Positions 26,365 to 36,045 of a stretch of DNA of 64,000 bases are shown piece by piece (the first letter of the stretch is position 1; the number at the start of each line of letters is the position of its first letter). Source of the DNA: CAKOTZ01 sp964489885 (GTDB lineage: Bacteria; Bacillota; Clostridia; TANB77; CAG-508); the NCBI GenBank assembly GCA_964489885.1, contig CAZAZX010000007.1:14615-78614 (forward strand), in the 5' to 3' direction. The position numbers and the translations under genes are program-made. Below the pieces are notes generated by a model. That model did not search any database, had not been told where the DNA came from, and saw only the letters and a list, made by a program, of their open reading frames with translations.

Positions 26365-28179
26365 TTATTTATTTTCTTCATCTAACTTAAGTACACTTAA
26401 AAATGCATCTTGAGGAATTTCTACACTTCCAATCTGCCTCATTCTCTTCTTTCCTTTTTTCTGCTTTTCGAGAAGCTTCTTTTTCCTTGTAATGTCTCCT
26501 CCATAGCATTTTGCAAGAACATCCTTACGCATAGCAGAAATTGTTTCCCTTGCAATTATTTTTCCTCCAATTACTGCTTGTAACGGTATTTCAAATAGTT
26601 GTCTAGGAATAACGGTTTTTAATTTTTCAATCATCTTTTTCCCTCTAGTATATGCCATATCTTTATGCACAATAAAAGATAAAGCATCCACAGGTTCGCC
26701 ATTAATATGAATATCAAGTTTTACTAAATTTGATTTTCGATATTCTTTAAACGAATAATCAAAAGATGCATAACCCCTTGTTTTTGATTTTAGAGTATCA
26801 AAAAAGTCATATATAATTTCATTTAACGGCAAATCGTATTGTAATATAACTCTTGATTCATCAAGGTACTTCATATCAATATAATTTCCTCTTCTGTTCT
26901 GGCATACCTCCATTACATTTCCCACAAATTCTTTTGGCAACATAATTTCAGCATTCACAATTGGCTCTTCTATAAAACTTACTTCTGCTAGTGGAGGTAA
27001 ATCTGTTGGATTATACAATTCAATTACTTCGCCATTAGTTTTATGAACCTTGTAAATAACAGAAGGTGCTGTAGTAATTAAGCCTAAATCAAACTCCTTA
27101 TCTAGTCTTTCTTGAATAACTTCTAAATGAAGAAGCCCTAAAAAACCACAACGGAATCCAAATCCCAATGCAATTGAAGTTTCAGGCTCAAATTCTAATG
27201 CTGCATCATTTAATTTCAATTTTTCTAAAGATAACTTTAATTCTTCGTACTGACTTCCATCTAAAGGATAAACACCGCAATATACCATTGGATGAACTTT
27301 CTTATAACCTGGCAATGCTTCTTTTGCTCTATTTTCAGTTTTTGTAATCGTATCCCCTACTCTAACATCTGTTACACTTTTTACGCTTGCTGCAATATAT
27401 CCAACCTCTCCAACTGTAAGTTCTTTTGATGAAATATATTGTCCAGCCCCAAAATATCCGACTTCTGCAACAACAAATTTTTTGTTATTAGACATAAATT
27501 CAATTTCATCGCCTGTCTTAACTTTTCCGTTTTTTACCCTAACATGGCTAACAGCACCCTTATAGTTATCATAAAAAGAATCAAAAATCAGGCATTGAAG
27601 CGGTGCATCTATATCGCCTTTTGGGGCTGGAAAGTCTGTTACAATTCTTTCTAGAACCTCTTCGACATTCAGACCTGACTTTGCAGAAATGCAAGGAGCA
27701 TCCATTGCTGGTATTCCTATTACATCTTCTATTTCTTTTTTTACATCATTAGGTCTTGCATTTGGCAAATCAATCTTATTTAATACTGGCATTATTTCTA
27801 AATTGTTATCAATTGCTAAATAAACATTTGCTAAAGTTTGAGCTTCAATTCCTTGGCTACTATCTACAACAAGAATGGCACCCTCACAAGCAGCTAGGCT
27901 TCTTGAAACTTCATAGTTAAAATCAACATGTCCAGGTGTATCTATTAAATTTAAGATATATTCATTTCCATCTTTAGCCTTATATAACATACGCACAGCC
28001 TGTGCTTTAATTGTTATTCCTCTTTCTCTTTCAATTTCCATATTGTCTAATACCTGTGTTTCCATTTCTCTTTTAGAAAGAACTCCTGTCATTTCAATTA
28101 ATCTATCTGCAAGTGTTGATTTTCCGTGATCAATATGTGCTATAATACTAAAATTTCTAATAAATTTTTGTTTATCCAA
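26365..28179 (-). CDS. lepA: Elongation factor 4 (LepA) GTPase
   Basis: 604 residues, starting with TTG after GGAGGCAAATT. It has IIAHIDHGKSTLADRLIE (G1), ERERGITIKAQ (G2 region), DTPGHVDF (G3) and NKIDLPNA (G4), followed by the EF-G-like domains and the LepA-specific C-terminal KRMRQIGSVEIPQDAFL. It is a ribosome back-translocation or biogenesis factor. Usual length for the family. Confidence 0.97.
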   Translation of the reverse strand: MDKQKFIRNFSIIAHIDHGKSTLADRLIEMTGVLSKREMETQVLDNMEIERERGITIKAQAVRMLYKAKDGNEYILNLIDTPGHVDFNYEVSRSLAACEGAILVVDSSQGIEAQTLANVYLAIDNNLEIMPVLNKIDLPNARPNDVKKEIEDVIGIPAMDAPCISAKSGLNVEEVLERIVTDFPAPKGDIDAPLQCLIFDSFYDNYKGAVSHVRVKNGKVKTGDEIEFMSNNKKFVVAEVGYFGAGQYISSKELTVGEVGYIAASVKSVTDVRVGDTITKTENRAKEALPGYKKVHPMVYCGVYPLDGSQYEELKLSLEKLKLNDAALEFEPETSIALGFGFRCGFLGLLHLEVIQERLDKEFDLGLITTAPSVIYKVHKTNGEVIELYNPTDLPPLAEVSFIEEPIVNAEIMLPKEFVGNVMEVCQNRRGNYIDMKYLDESRVILQYDLPLNEIIYDFFDTLKSKTRGYASFDYSFKEYRKSNLVKLDIHINGEPVDALSFIVHKDMAYTRGKKMIEKLKTVIPRQLFEIPLQAVIGGKIIARETISAMRKDVLAKCYGGDITRKKKLLEKQKKGKKRMRQIGSVEIPQDAFLSVLKLDEENK

Positions 28180-28353
28180 AATTTGCCTCCATCTTATTTT
28201 TATTGTAGATATTTTACCATAAGGCTAAGTCAAATGCAAGAAAATACGGGCTCTAACCCTGTAATTCTTACTTGTTGCAATATTCTTTTGTTTTCAGTAA
28301 TTGCAATTTTAGCAAATTGACTATATAATTAGGCAAAAGGAATGATTTATTTT

Positions 28354-30690
28354 ATGAAAAGCAAATATTTAAACAAATTAGAATTTACCAAGATTGTGAA
28401 TATATTATCTACTTTTGCAATTACTGATTTAGGAAAGAAAATGTGTTTATCACTAACACCATTAACTTCAAGTGAAAGTGTCAAAACCTTGTTACAAGAA
28501 ACTACTGAAGCAAATATATTGCTTCTTAGAAAAAGTGAACCTCCTATTGCTCCCTTAGAAAATATTAGTGCCTATTTAAAAATATTAAAAGGCAATGGAA
28601 CTTTAACAACAAAAGCCTTGTTAGATTTAGCAACAGTTCTAAAAATTTCTAGAGAATTAAAACAATATATTAACAATGGAGAAATAGATATTACATTTTC
28701 TACAATAGTTGTGGAATATTTTAATCGCTTATATTCAAATTTAAATATAGAAAACACCATATTTTCATCCATATTAGACGAAAACACTATTGATGATAGA
28801 GCTTCTGCTAATTTATATAAAATTAGACAGAATGAAAGGAAAACAGAAAGCGAAATCCGTGCTAAATTGAATTCATACTTAAATACAAAATATATACAAG
28901 AACCAATAATAACAATCCGAAATAATCGTTTTGTTATTCCAGTAAAGCAAGAATATAAATCAAATGTAAATGGTTTATTGCATGATACTTCTAGTAGTGG
29001 TTCTACCCTTTTTATAGAACCTATGTCTGTTTTTGAATTAAATAATAAATTAAACAACTTAAAATCAGAAGAAAATACGGAAATTGAAATTATTCTTTCT
29101 AATTTATCTAGTCTATTTTTTAACATTACAGATGAATTAGAATCAAATATCATTGAAATTGGTAAAATTGACTTTGCTTTTGCAAAAGCAAAGTATGCTA
29201 AAAGTATAAATGCAACAGAGCCAATTATTAATGATAAAAAAATTATTGACCTAAAAAAAGCAAGACACCCTCTTATAGATAAAAATAAAGTTGTTCCTAT
29301 AAATATAGAAATTGGTAGTACTTATACTACACTTGTTGTTACAGGACCAAATACTGGTGGAAAAACTGTAACTCTAAAAACAATAGGACTTCTTACATCA
29401 ATGGCAATGTCTGGTCTATATATCCCAGCCCAAGAAAAAAGTAGCATCTATGTGTTTGACAATATATTTGCTGATATTGGAGATGATCAAAGTATTACTG
29501 AATCTTTGAGTACATTTTCATCTCATATTACCAACATAGTTGAAATAATAAATAATTCTACTTCTGAAAGTCTAATATTACTTGATGAATTAGGTTCAGG
29601 AACAGACCCTGTTGAAGGCTCTAGTCTTGCTGTAAGCATTTTGGAAAATCTGTCTCAAAAAAATATTATAACAATTGCAACTACACATTATCCAGAAGTA
29701 AAAAATTATGCTTTAACAAATCCAAAATTTGAAAATGCTAGTTCAGAATTTGACTTAGAAACACTTTCTCCTACTTATCATATTTTGATTGGTGTTCCAG
29801 GTAGAAGTATGGCATTTGAAATTAGTAAAAAACTTGGACTAGACAAAAATATTTTAGAAAATGCTCAATCCAGAATTAACAATGAAACCGTTCATATTGA
29901 AGAAATCCTAAAAAATATTTATGATAATCAAATGAAAATTCAAAATGAAAAAGAAAAAATTGAAAATTATTCAAAATTAATTGAAAACATAAAAATTGAA
30001 TTAGATCAAAGAAAAAATGAATTAGAAGCAAAAGAAACTTCTATAATTTCTGATGCAAAAATTAAAGCAAGAAATATTTTACTTGAAGCAAAAGAAGAAA
30101 GCGATGATATTATCAAGCAATTAAATTCTGCTAACAATTCTGAAGCATCTAAATTAAGAGATAAATTAAACAAAAAAATAAAGGAAATTAAACCAGAAAA
30201 TAAAAATAGCAATTATAATAAACTTGATAAAAACAGTATTGTTGAAAATATGCCAGTTTTTGTAACAACCTTAAATCAGGAAGGTATTGTGTTAAGCAAA
30301 CCTAATAATTCAAATATGGTTAGTGTTCAAATTGGAAGTATGAAAATGAATGTTTCTATTGAAAATCTAGCACCATCTACTAACGTTAATGTTAAAAAGG
30401 CAAACTCTACAATTCATACAAGTTCAAAAATTGAAAATAAAAATGTTTCAAGTGAAATCAATCTAATTGGCTTAAATGTCGATGAAGCTCTATTTCTAAT
30501 TGATAAATATTTAGATGATGCCAAATTGCGTAAAATTCCAACAGTTAGAATAATTCACGGAAAAGGAACTGGTATATTAAGGAGTTCAATTCATAGATAT
30601 TTAAAAACTAATAAGTATGTTGAATCATTTAGGTTAGGAACTTTTGGTGAAGGAGAAACTGGTGTTACTGTTGTTGAATTAAGAAAATAG
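28354..30690 (+). CDS. mutS2: Endonuclease MutS2
   Basis: 778 residues from the ATG at 28354. The ATG at 28342 would directly abut the AAAAGGA ribosome site, while MKSKYLNKLEFTK fits the family start. It has MutS core helices, the ATPase with VTGPNTGGKTVTLKT Walker A and LLDELGSGTDPVEG Walker B, a coiled-coil arm (~520-610) and a C-terminal Smr nuclease domain with RIIHGKGTGILR. It acts on branched DNA or collided ribosomes. Divergent from lepA. Confidence 0.95.
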   Translation: MKSKYLNKLEFTKIVNILSTFAITDLGKKMCLSLTPLTSSESVKTLLQETTEANILLLRKSEPPIAPLENISAYLKILKGNGTLTTKALLDLATVLKISRELKQYINNGEIDITFSTIVVEYFNRLYSNLNIENTIFSSILDENTIDDRASANLYKIRQNERKTESEIRAKLNSYLNTKYIQEPIITIRNNRFVIPVKQEYKSNVNGLLHDTSSSGSTLFIEPMSVFELNNKLNNLKSEENTEIEIILSNLSSLFFNITDELESNIIEIGKIDFAFAKAKYAKSINATEPIINDKKIIDLKKARHPLIDKNKVVPINIEIGSTYTTLVVTGPNTGGKTVTLKTIGLLTSMAMSGLYIPAQEKSSIYVFDNIFADIGDDQSITESLSTFSSHITNIVEIINNSTSESLILLDELGSGTDPVEGSSLAVSILENLSQKNIITIATTHYPEVKNYALTNPKFENASSEFDLETLSPTYHILIGVPGRSMAFEISKKLGLDKNILENAQSRINNETVHIEEILKNIYDNQMKIQNEKEKIENYSKLIENIKIELDQRKNELEAKETSIISDAKIKARNILLEAKEESDDIIKQLNSANNSEASKLRDKLNKKIKEIKPENKNSNYNKLDKNSIVENMPVFVTTLNQEGIVLSKPNNSNMVSVQIGSMKMNVSIENLAPSTNVNVKKANSTIHTSSKIENKNVSSEINLIGLNVDEALFLIDKYLDDAKLRKIPTVRIIHGKGTGILRSSIHRYLKTNKYVESFRLGTFGEGETGVTVVELRK

Positions 30691-30698
30691 TCTCCAAA

Positions 30699-30730
30699 TA
30701 TGGACAATGGGACGGTTCTCTTGTCCATAT
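30699..30730. repeat. Short GGGACGGTTC palindrome (single-arm copy)
   Basis: ATATGGACAA...TTGTCCATAT around GGGACGGTTCTC. It is a single-palindrome relative of the ~115 bp elements at 39805 and 42273. It may act as the terminator of mutS2 and of the convergent toxin gene. Confidence 0.8.
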
Positions 30731-30742
30731 ATTGTTAAAATC

Positions 30743-31078
30743 TTATTGTTCATTAGTTTCATTTAATTCTTTTTTCCAATTGCTTTTTCCATATATTACT
30801 CTAATAATTCTGACTATACCATCATTTTCAAATACTTGATAAAAAATCATAAAATTTTTTACATTAATTTTTCTTAAATTTTCGATTCCTACTTGTTCTT
30901 TGTCCATTACATTATAAATACTTGGATATTGTTTCAAACTTAGTATTTTTTCTTTTATTATCTCTCTGTGTTGTTCAGCAATGTTAGGTTCTTTCAACTT
31001 GTTTTTAATATAATCTACCAATTCTCGTATATCATAAGTTGCATTTTTAGATAGTTTTATTTTATATATTTTATCCAT
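30743..31078 (-). CDS. RelE/ParE-family toxin
   Basis: 111 residues from the ATG at 31078 (TAGGAGTTGAAG upstream). IYKIKLSKNATYDIRELVDYI, VMDKEQVGIENLRKINVKNFMIFY and IIRVIYGKSNWKKEL fit the RelE/ParE fold: a small basic beta-sheet protein acting as mRNA interferase or gyrase poison. It lies 9 nt after its likely antitoxin, in the same operon. The exact target cannot be told. Confidence 0.88.
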   Translation of the reverse strand: MDKIYKIKLSKNATYDIRELVDYIKNKLKEPNIAEQHREIIKEKILSLKQYPSIYNVMDKEQVGIENLRKINVKNFMIFYQVFENDGIVRIIRVIYGKSNWKKELNETNEQ

Positions 31079-31087
31079 CTTCAACTC

Positions 31088-31348
31088 CTAGATTTTATCT
31101 ATAATTTCAAAAGCCTCTTCAAAAGTATATTCTTCTTTGTTTCTTATATCTTCAACACCTTGTTCTAGCTTATTTACTAAATCGTTGTTATCTTTTGCAA
31201 CTAACCTTTTTGGTATATTTTTTTCAAATTTTTTTTGAAAGCTTTTTTCCTCTAGGTAATCTGCATAACTAAGCAATTCTCCTAACACCTCGTCTGGAAT
31301 TGTTTGTATCTTTTCTATTAACTCTTTTCTCATAGCCAATGCACTCAT
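31088..31348 (-). CDS. Antitoxin partner of the RelE/ParE toxin
   Basis: 86 residues from the ATG at 31348 after GAGAGGTGAATGTA. MSALAMRKELIEKIQTIPDEVLGELLSYADYLEEKS is the helical DNA-binding/dimerisation type common in antitoxins (DUF2281-like), with an acidic C-terminal tail to wrap the toxin. It precedes the toxin as usual, and probably represses its own operon. Confidence 0.8.
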   Translation of the reverse strand: MSALAMRKELIEKIQTIPDEVLGELLSYADYLEEKSFQKKFEKNIPKRLVAKDNNDLVNKLEQGVEDIRNKEEYTFEEAFEIIDKI

Positions 31349-31458
31349 TACATTCACCTCTCAATTAAATATCTATTTTCATTATAACACATTGACTTAC
31401 TTATAACAATATTTTTTGTGCAGAAATGGACACGGCTCTTTTCTTATGTATAATTCGT

Positions 31459-31542
31459 GTTGCTATCAAATAGTCAAATAGGGACGGAGGATTTTTGCTT
31501 ATTGAAATTAGCAAAAATCCTCCGTCCCTATTTGATAGCAAC
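31459..31542. repeat. Long inverted repeat with GGGACGGAGG core
   Basis: Arms of ~32 bp (TTGCTATCAAATA...GGGACGGAGGATTTTTGCT and its complement) around a 10 nt loop; the left arm carries an extra 8 bp copy of GTCAAATA. It lies between recG and the antitoxin gene and is followed by CAACAAGGTTCTGGTGGGTCAGG, shared with 42003-42057. Confidence 0.8.
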
Positions 31543-31564
31543 AAGGTTCTGGTGGGTCAGGTTT

Positions 31565-33610
31565 CTATATTTCCAGTCTGCCATTTAACTTTTTATCTAC
31601 CATATTTTTCAGCAATTTATTTTTTTCTAGCATCAATTCTGAATCTTCTTTCAAGATTTGAATAGCTATAACCTGTACTACTTTTAAGAGTTGCATATCT
31701 TCATAAATATTAGCTACCTTAAATTCTGGAAGACCATGTTGCTTAGTTCCAAAAAATTCTCCTGAGCCTCTAAGTTCCAAATCTTTTTCTGAAATGACAA
31801 ATCCATCATTTGTTTGTTGCATTACCTTCATTCGTTCTAAAACCACATCAGAATTTCCTTGATATTTTAATATGCAATATGATTTATATTCTCCTCTTCC
31901 TACTCTTCCACGCAATTGATGTAATTGCGCTAATCCAAATCTTTCAGCATTTTCAACTACCATTATACTAGCATTTGGAACATTAACTCCGACTTCTATT
32001 ACTGTTGTTGAAATTAGTATATCAATTTTTCCATTTTTAAATTCTTCCATAATTGCATCTTTTTCTTTTGGTTTCATTTTTCCATATAAATATTCAACTC
32101 TATAATCTTTAAAAATATTTTTCTTATAATTTTCAGCCAGTTCCATAACAGATTTTGCATTTATTTCCTCATTTTCTTCCACAAGTGGACATACAATGTA
32201 TGCTTGTCTTCCTTCATCTATTTGCTTTTTTATAAAATTGTTTACCCTTTGTTCTAAACCTTTTGTAACAGCAAAAGTATCAATTTTCTTTCTGTTTGGT
32301 GGTAATTCATCTATAATTGATATATCTAAGTCCGCATATAATATTAAAGCCAATGTTCTTGGAATTGGAGTTGCCGTCATAACAAGAGTATCTGGATTAT
32401 TTCCTTTTCCAACAATTGTTGCTCTTTGTTTTACGCCAAATCTATGCTGTTCATCTGTCACAACAAGTCCTAAATTTTTGAAAATAACATTTTCTTCTAA
32501 TATAGCATGTGTTCCAATTAATACATCTATTTCACCATTTTTTAGTTTTTCTAAAATCTCTTCTTTTTTCTTTTTTGTTATATTACTAATTAATAATTCA
32601 CATTTTATATCAAATTTATTTAAAATTTGTGTAAAGCTTTCTAAATGTTGTGATGCAAGTATCGCAGTTGGAGCCATAATTGCAACCTGATATCCGCATT
32701 TTACAGCTTTATATGTAGCAATAATAGATACTACTGTTTTTCCAGAGCCGACATCTCCTTGTAAAAGTCTATTCATTGCTTTTTCGCCTTCCATATCACT
32801 GTCAATTTCTTCTAACACCCTTAATTGTGCCTTTGTCAACGAAAAAGATAATGAATTTATCACATCTGACATCTTTACATATTTTGAAAATTTTATACCT
32901 TTTTCTTCTGTGTCATATTTATTTTTTAAATAAAGCAATGAAAGTTGCATTGATAATAATTCATCAAAAGCTAATCTTTTTCTTGCATTTTTGGCTTCTT
33001 CCATATTTTCAGGAAAATGAATTTTTGAAATTGCTTTGTTGTAATCAAACAAATTATATTCTTTTATTAAATAATCTGGAATTGTTTCATCTAAGTGTCC
33101 TGCTTCCTTTATAGCATTTTCAATTATACCTCTTAGCACATTTTGTGATAATTGAAAAGTTAATGGATAAAGTGGTATGATTTTTCCTGTATTTTTGGTC
33201 TTATTTTCTTCTTCTATTATTGGAGAAGTCATTTGAGCTTTTCCGTTTTGCTTAGAAATTTTCCCAAAAAACTTGTATTTATTACCTTTATGAATTTTTG
33301 ACTTTAAATAAAATTGATTATACCAAACAATTTCACAGTTTCTAGTTTCATCTTCAACCATAACTCTATAAATTATAAGGTTTTTTCTAATTCTTCTTTC
33401 AATAACATTTGAAACTACAGTTGCCTCAATTAAAGCTTCTTCCCCATCTTGAATATCTTCTATAACTCTAGGTTTACTTCTGTCTTCATACGTCCTTGGG
33501 TAATAATTTATTAAGTCTTCCAAATTATATATGTTCAATTTATGTAATAGTTTTGCTCTGTTCGGTCCTACACCTTTTATATACTGAACATCTTTTTTTA
33601 ATTCCTGCAT
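31565..33610 (-). CDS. recG: ATP-dependent DNA helicase RecG
   Basis: 681 residues. An N-terminal wedge domain (YIKGVGPNRAKLLHKLNI) and OB fold lead to the helicase with RLLQGDVGSGKTVVS (motif I), VTDEQHRFGVKQR (DEQH box), MTATPIPRTL and QLRGRVGRGEYKSYC (motif VI). It reverses stalled forks. Full length. A small 3' repeat abuts the stop codon. Confidence 0.97.
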   Translation of the reverse strand: MQELKKDVQYIKGVGPNRAKLLHKLNIYNLEDLINYYPRTYEDRSKPRVIEDIQDGEEALIEATVVSNVIERRIRKNLIIYRVMVEDETRNCEIVWYNQFYLKSKIHKGNKYKFFGKISKQNGKAQMTSPIIEEENKTKNTGKIIPLYPLTFQLSQNVLRGIIENAIKEAGHLDETIPDYLIKEYNLFDYNKAISKIHFPENMEEAKNARKRLAFDELLSMQLSLLYLKNKYDTEEKGIKFSKYVKMSDVINSLSFSLTKAQLRVLEEIDSDMEGEKAMNRLLQGDVGSGKTVVSIIATYKAVKCGYQVAIMAPTAILASQHLESFTQILNKFDIKCELLISNITKKKKEEILEKLKNGEIDVLIGTHAILEENVIFKNLGLVVTDEQHRFGVKQRATIVGKGNNPDTLVMTATPIPRTLALILYADLDISIIDELPPNRKKIDTFAVTKGLEQRVNNFIKKQIDEGRQAYIVCPLVEENEEINAKSVMELAENYKKNIFKDYRVEYLYGKMKPKEKDAIMEEFKNGKIDILISTTVIEVGVNVPNASIMVVENAERFGLAQLHQLRGRVGRGEYKSYCILKYQGNSDVVLERMKVMQQTNDGFVISEKDLELRGSGEFFGTKQHGLPEFKVANIYEDMQLLKVVQVIAIQILKEDSELMLEKNKLLKNMVDKKLNGRLEI

Positions 33611-33651
33611 TTTTTCACCTCTGTTTTTACAACATTATAGGTTTATTAAAA

Positions 33652-33822
33652 TCATTGCTTTTTATTATAAATTTCATTTTCAATTAATGATTCTAAAGAA
33701 ATATTTTTATTTAAAAAGTCGTCCACTACACTATCATTTGTATATTTAATTTGATTTACCTTATTTAATTTATCGTTGCTATCATTAAAGTTTTCTAAAT
33801 CCTTTAAGAATTTCTCATCCAT
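33652..33822 (-). CDS. Small acidic protein ending the AAA+/VWA operon
   Basis: 56 residues from the ATG at 33822 after CTAGGAGGATTAAT; the frame is open 7 codons further up only because it crosses the ribosome site. The sequence is charged, with no membrane segment (MDEKFLKDLENFNDSNDKLN...). It overlaps the end of the 33833 gene by its ribosome site, so the two are translationally coupled. No family recognised. Confidence 0.6.
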   Translation of the reverse strand: MDEKFLKDLENFNDSNDKLNKVNQIKYTNDSVVDDFLNKNISLESLIENEIYNKKQ

Positions 33823-33832
33823 ATTAATCCTC

Positions 33833-34798
33833 CTAGATTTCATTGAAAATTAATTTATTTTCAGAATTTGTACTATGTAATACATATTTTGAAAAATCAT
33901 TAATTCTTTTAGTGTAATTCATCATTTTAAATATAACACTCAAATCTTGATGATACTGTATGTTGTTCTCTATGTCTATTCTATTTCTGATATGAAGTAA
34001 ATAATTTTCAATAAGTGAAAAAATATCTTTATTTTTTAATAGGAATTTATATTTTCCATTTGACAAAACATATTCATATTCTATATTAAAATCAATTATC
34101 ATTTTTTCCGAGTATTTCTTAGGGTTATTAACTGCAAAGTAATATAGGCTATTATCCATAAACTTTCTCCATAAATCAACATAGTTTATTACTTCTGAAT
34201 TTATTCGGCTAATATGTTTTGAACATACAAAATAGTCTTTTGTCCCATAAATATATACTTTAATTCTGTCATTAATTCCAATCATATTACATACTTCTGC
34301 TTCAGAAAAAATATCAACTATATTAGAAAAATCCCCATAATAATCAGGATATCTACCATTTCTATCTTCTATATAAAATCCATTAGAAACAATCTTATCA
34401 TTTAGCGAATATATATTTATTACCATTTCAAATTCTTTATACATCATAATCTTAAACTCTTTAATTATAATTGCTTTTTTTTGGTCAGGTGACAATGTTA
34501 TATTTCTTAGCTTGTTATAGTCATTAGTCATATAATAAATTAAACACTTAGATTCATAATCATATTTTACATAAATAGAATGATACTTATCCAATCTTTT
34601 AAATGTTTTTATATTTTGACATAAATTATATATATATTTATCTAACATATTTAGACTATTTTCATATCCTACATTTTTTTCAATATAGTTTACTTTTTCA
34701 AATAAAAAGCTTATAATAAAAACTTTCAAAAAACTTTCTGGGTTAGTTCTTCTAAAAAAAAATTCTAACTTTTTTGTTATTAAAAATTTATCTATCAT
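33833..34798 (-). CDS. Uncharacterised protein in the AAA+/VWA operon
   Basis: 321 residues, tyrosine- and lysine-rich, no signal peptide. A hydrophobic patch near residues 25-35 is too short to claim a membrane helix. FYIEDRNGRYPDYYGDFS and IKVYIYGTKDYFVCSKHISR look like a beta-rich core; the C-terminus is helical. CAGGAGTTAAAATT precedes the ATG. It lies 14 nt after the VWA gene. It may be the substrate or adaptor of the AAA+/VWA pair, but its fold is not recognised. Confidence 0.6.
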   Translation of the reverse strand: MIDKFLITKKLEFFFRRTNPESFLKVFIISFLFEKVNYIEKNVGYENSLNMLDKYIYNLCQNIKTFKRLDKYHSIYVKYDYESKCLIYYMTNDYNKLRNITLSPDQKKAIIIKEFKIMMYKEFEMVINIYSLNDKIVSNGFYIEDRNGRYPDYYGDFSNIVDIFSEAEVCNMIGINDRIKVYIYGTKDYFVCSKHISRINSEVINYVDLWRKFMDNSLYYFAVNNPKKYSEKMIIDFNIEYEYVLSNGKYKFLLKNKDIFSLIENYLLHIRNRIDIENNIQYHQDLSVIFKMMNYTKRINDFSKYVLHSTNSENKLIFNEI

Positions 34799-34812
34799 AA
34801 TTTTAACTCCTG

Positions 34813-36027
34813 TTAATCATCGTACTCATGATTATCATCATCATTATAATAATCATCTTGTTCATAATTATTATCCTCGTCATAATCTTCTTCATAATCA
34901 TCATAAAGTTTATTTTCATATTCTTCTAGAGTAGGATTTCCGTCCATTGATACATCATATATAAGTTCAGGGTTATAATCATATAAATCTGGTGAAACCC
35001 AATCATGCAAAGTTGGATTTTCCCATGGGTACCTATCTTCAGTAGATAGAAAATATGGTACCTTATCTTTTTGACATAAATCAGCCATTTTGCAAATGGA
35101 AGATAAACCATCAAAATCAGCAAGTATTATAGAAAATTCCGCTTCATTTGCCATTTGGGCTGCTGTTTTTGGAGTAGGACATGCAATTTTACTTACCTTA
35201 CCTGCTTTATACCCTTCTAAGGTTTTTCTTGTTCCATACTGGTTATCTTCAACCATATCTCTGCTATAAAATCCATTTCCACAAGCTGCAATATAACATT
35301 CATAACCTTGTTTTTCTAATAAACTAATAACTTCTGGCATAAGTTCATGCATTATTTTATTAGAACCACAACCATAAACTCCAGATGTATCAATAAAAAA
35401 TTGCACATATCTTGCATCTTTTAAATCATATTTATCACTTAATAGTCTATAATTTTGATATTTTAATATATGTTGTAACATTTGTTTTTTATCATAAGTT
35501 TCTGAACCATCTTGTTTATCAATACCAGCATGTTCCATTGCAATTTTTTTTATAATTTCCAATATGTATTTTTTTAAATACTCTCGTCTATTCTGTGTCT
35601 TAAAATCCTCTATTTTTTTCTTTTTTTCTTCAAATATTCTTTCAATATTTTTTTTTAAATCTCCTTTTCCGCTTCCGTCTCCACCTTCTCCTCCATTTCC
35701 ATCTTCATCTTTTTCTTCGTCTTTTTTCTCATCCTTTTCTTGTTCACCAGTTCCATCTGTTTTGTCACTTTTATTTTCTTTGTCAGAATTTTGTCCATCA
35801 TTTACTGAGTTTGGTGAATCTTCAATTTCTTTAGTTGCTTCATCTCCTCCATGAGTATCTTCTGTTGTTTTTGAAGTGGCAGGAGCAACTTCTTGTGTTT
35901 CTGGAACATCTTCTGGGGATTCAATAGGATTGTTTTCTTTGGATTCATCAACTTCTTCATTTTTTTTCTTTCTAGCTTGTTGTTCTAATTCAGCAAATAT
36001 TTTATTTATATCATACTGAAAAGCCAT
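34813..36027 (-). CDS. VWA-like protein with acidic N-terminal and C-terminal regions
   Basis: 404 residues. The first ~135 are a low-complexity acidic linker (Glu/Asp/Gly). Residues ~140-180 are helical (EYLKKYILEIIKKIAME). A von Willebrand A-like domain follows, starting with ARYVQFFIDTSGVYGCGSNK, whose DTSG resembles the MIDAS Asp-x-Ser-Gly. The last ~30 residues are almost all Asp/Glu/Tyr/Asn. MoxR-type AAA+ ATPases classically work with VWA partners, and one is encoded directly upstream (18 nt). The substrate is unknown. Confidence 0.65.
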   Translation of the reverse strand: MAFQYDINKIFAELEQQARKKKNEEVDESKENNPIESPEDVPETQEVAPATSKTTEDTHGGDEATKEIEDSPNSVNDGQNSDKENKSDKTDGTGEQEKDEKKDEEKDEDGNGGEGGDGSGKGDLKKNIERIFEEKKKKIEDFKTQNRREYLKKYILEIIKKIAMEHAGIDKQDGSETYDKKQMLQHILKYQNYRLLSDKYDLKDARYVQFFIDTSGVYGCGSNKIMHELMPEVISLLEKQGYECYIAACGNGFYSRDMVEDNQYGTRKTLEGYKAGKVSKIACPTPKTAAQMANEAEFSIILADFDGLSSICKMADLCQKDKVPYFLSTEDRYPWENPTLHDWVSPDLYDYNPELIYDVSMDGNPTLEEYENKLYDDYEEDYDEDNNYEQDDYYNDDDNHEYDD

Positions 36028-36045
36028 TAAACACTCCTCCTAATA

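Noticed and set aside
31349..31357. GTG starts lying inside GAGGTG ribosome sites (also 24630 and 10853)
   Set aside because: In each case a start 6-9 nt further on fits the ribosome site and the family N-terminus better.
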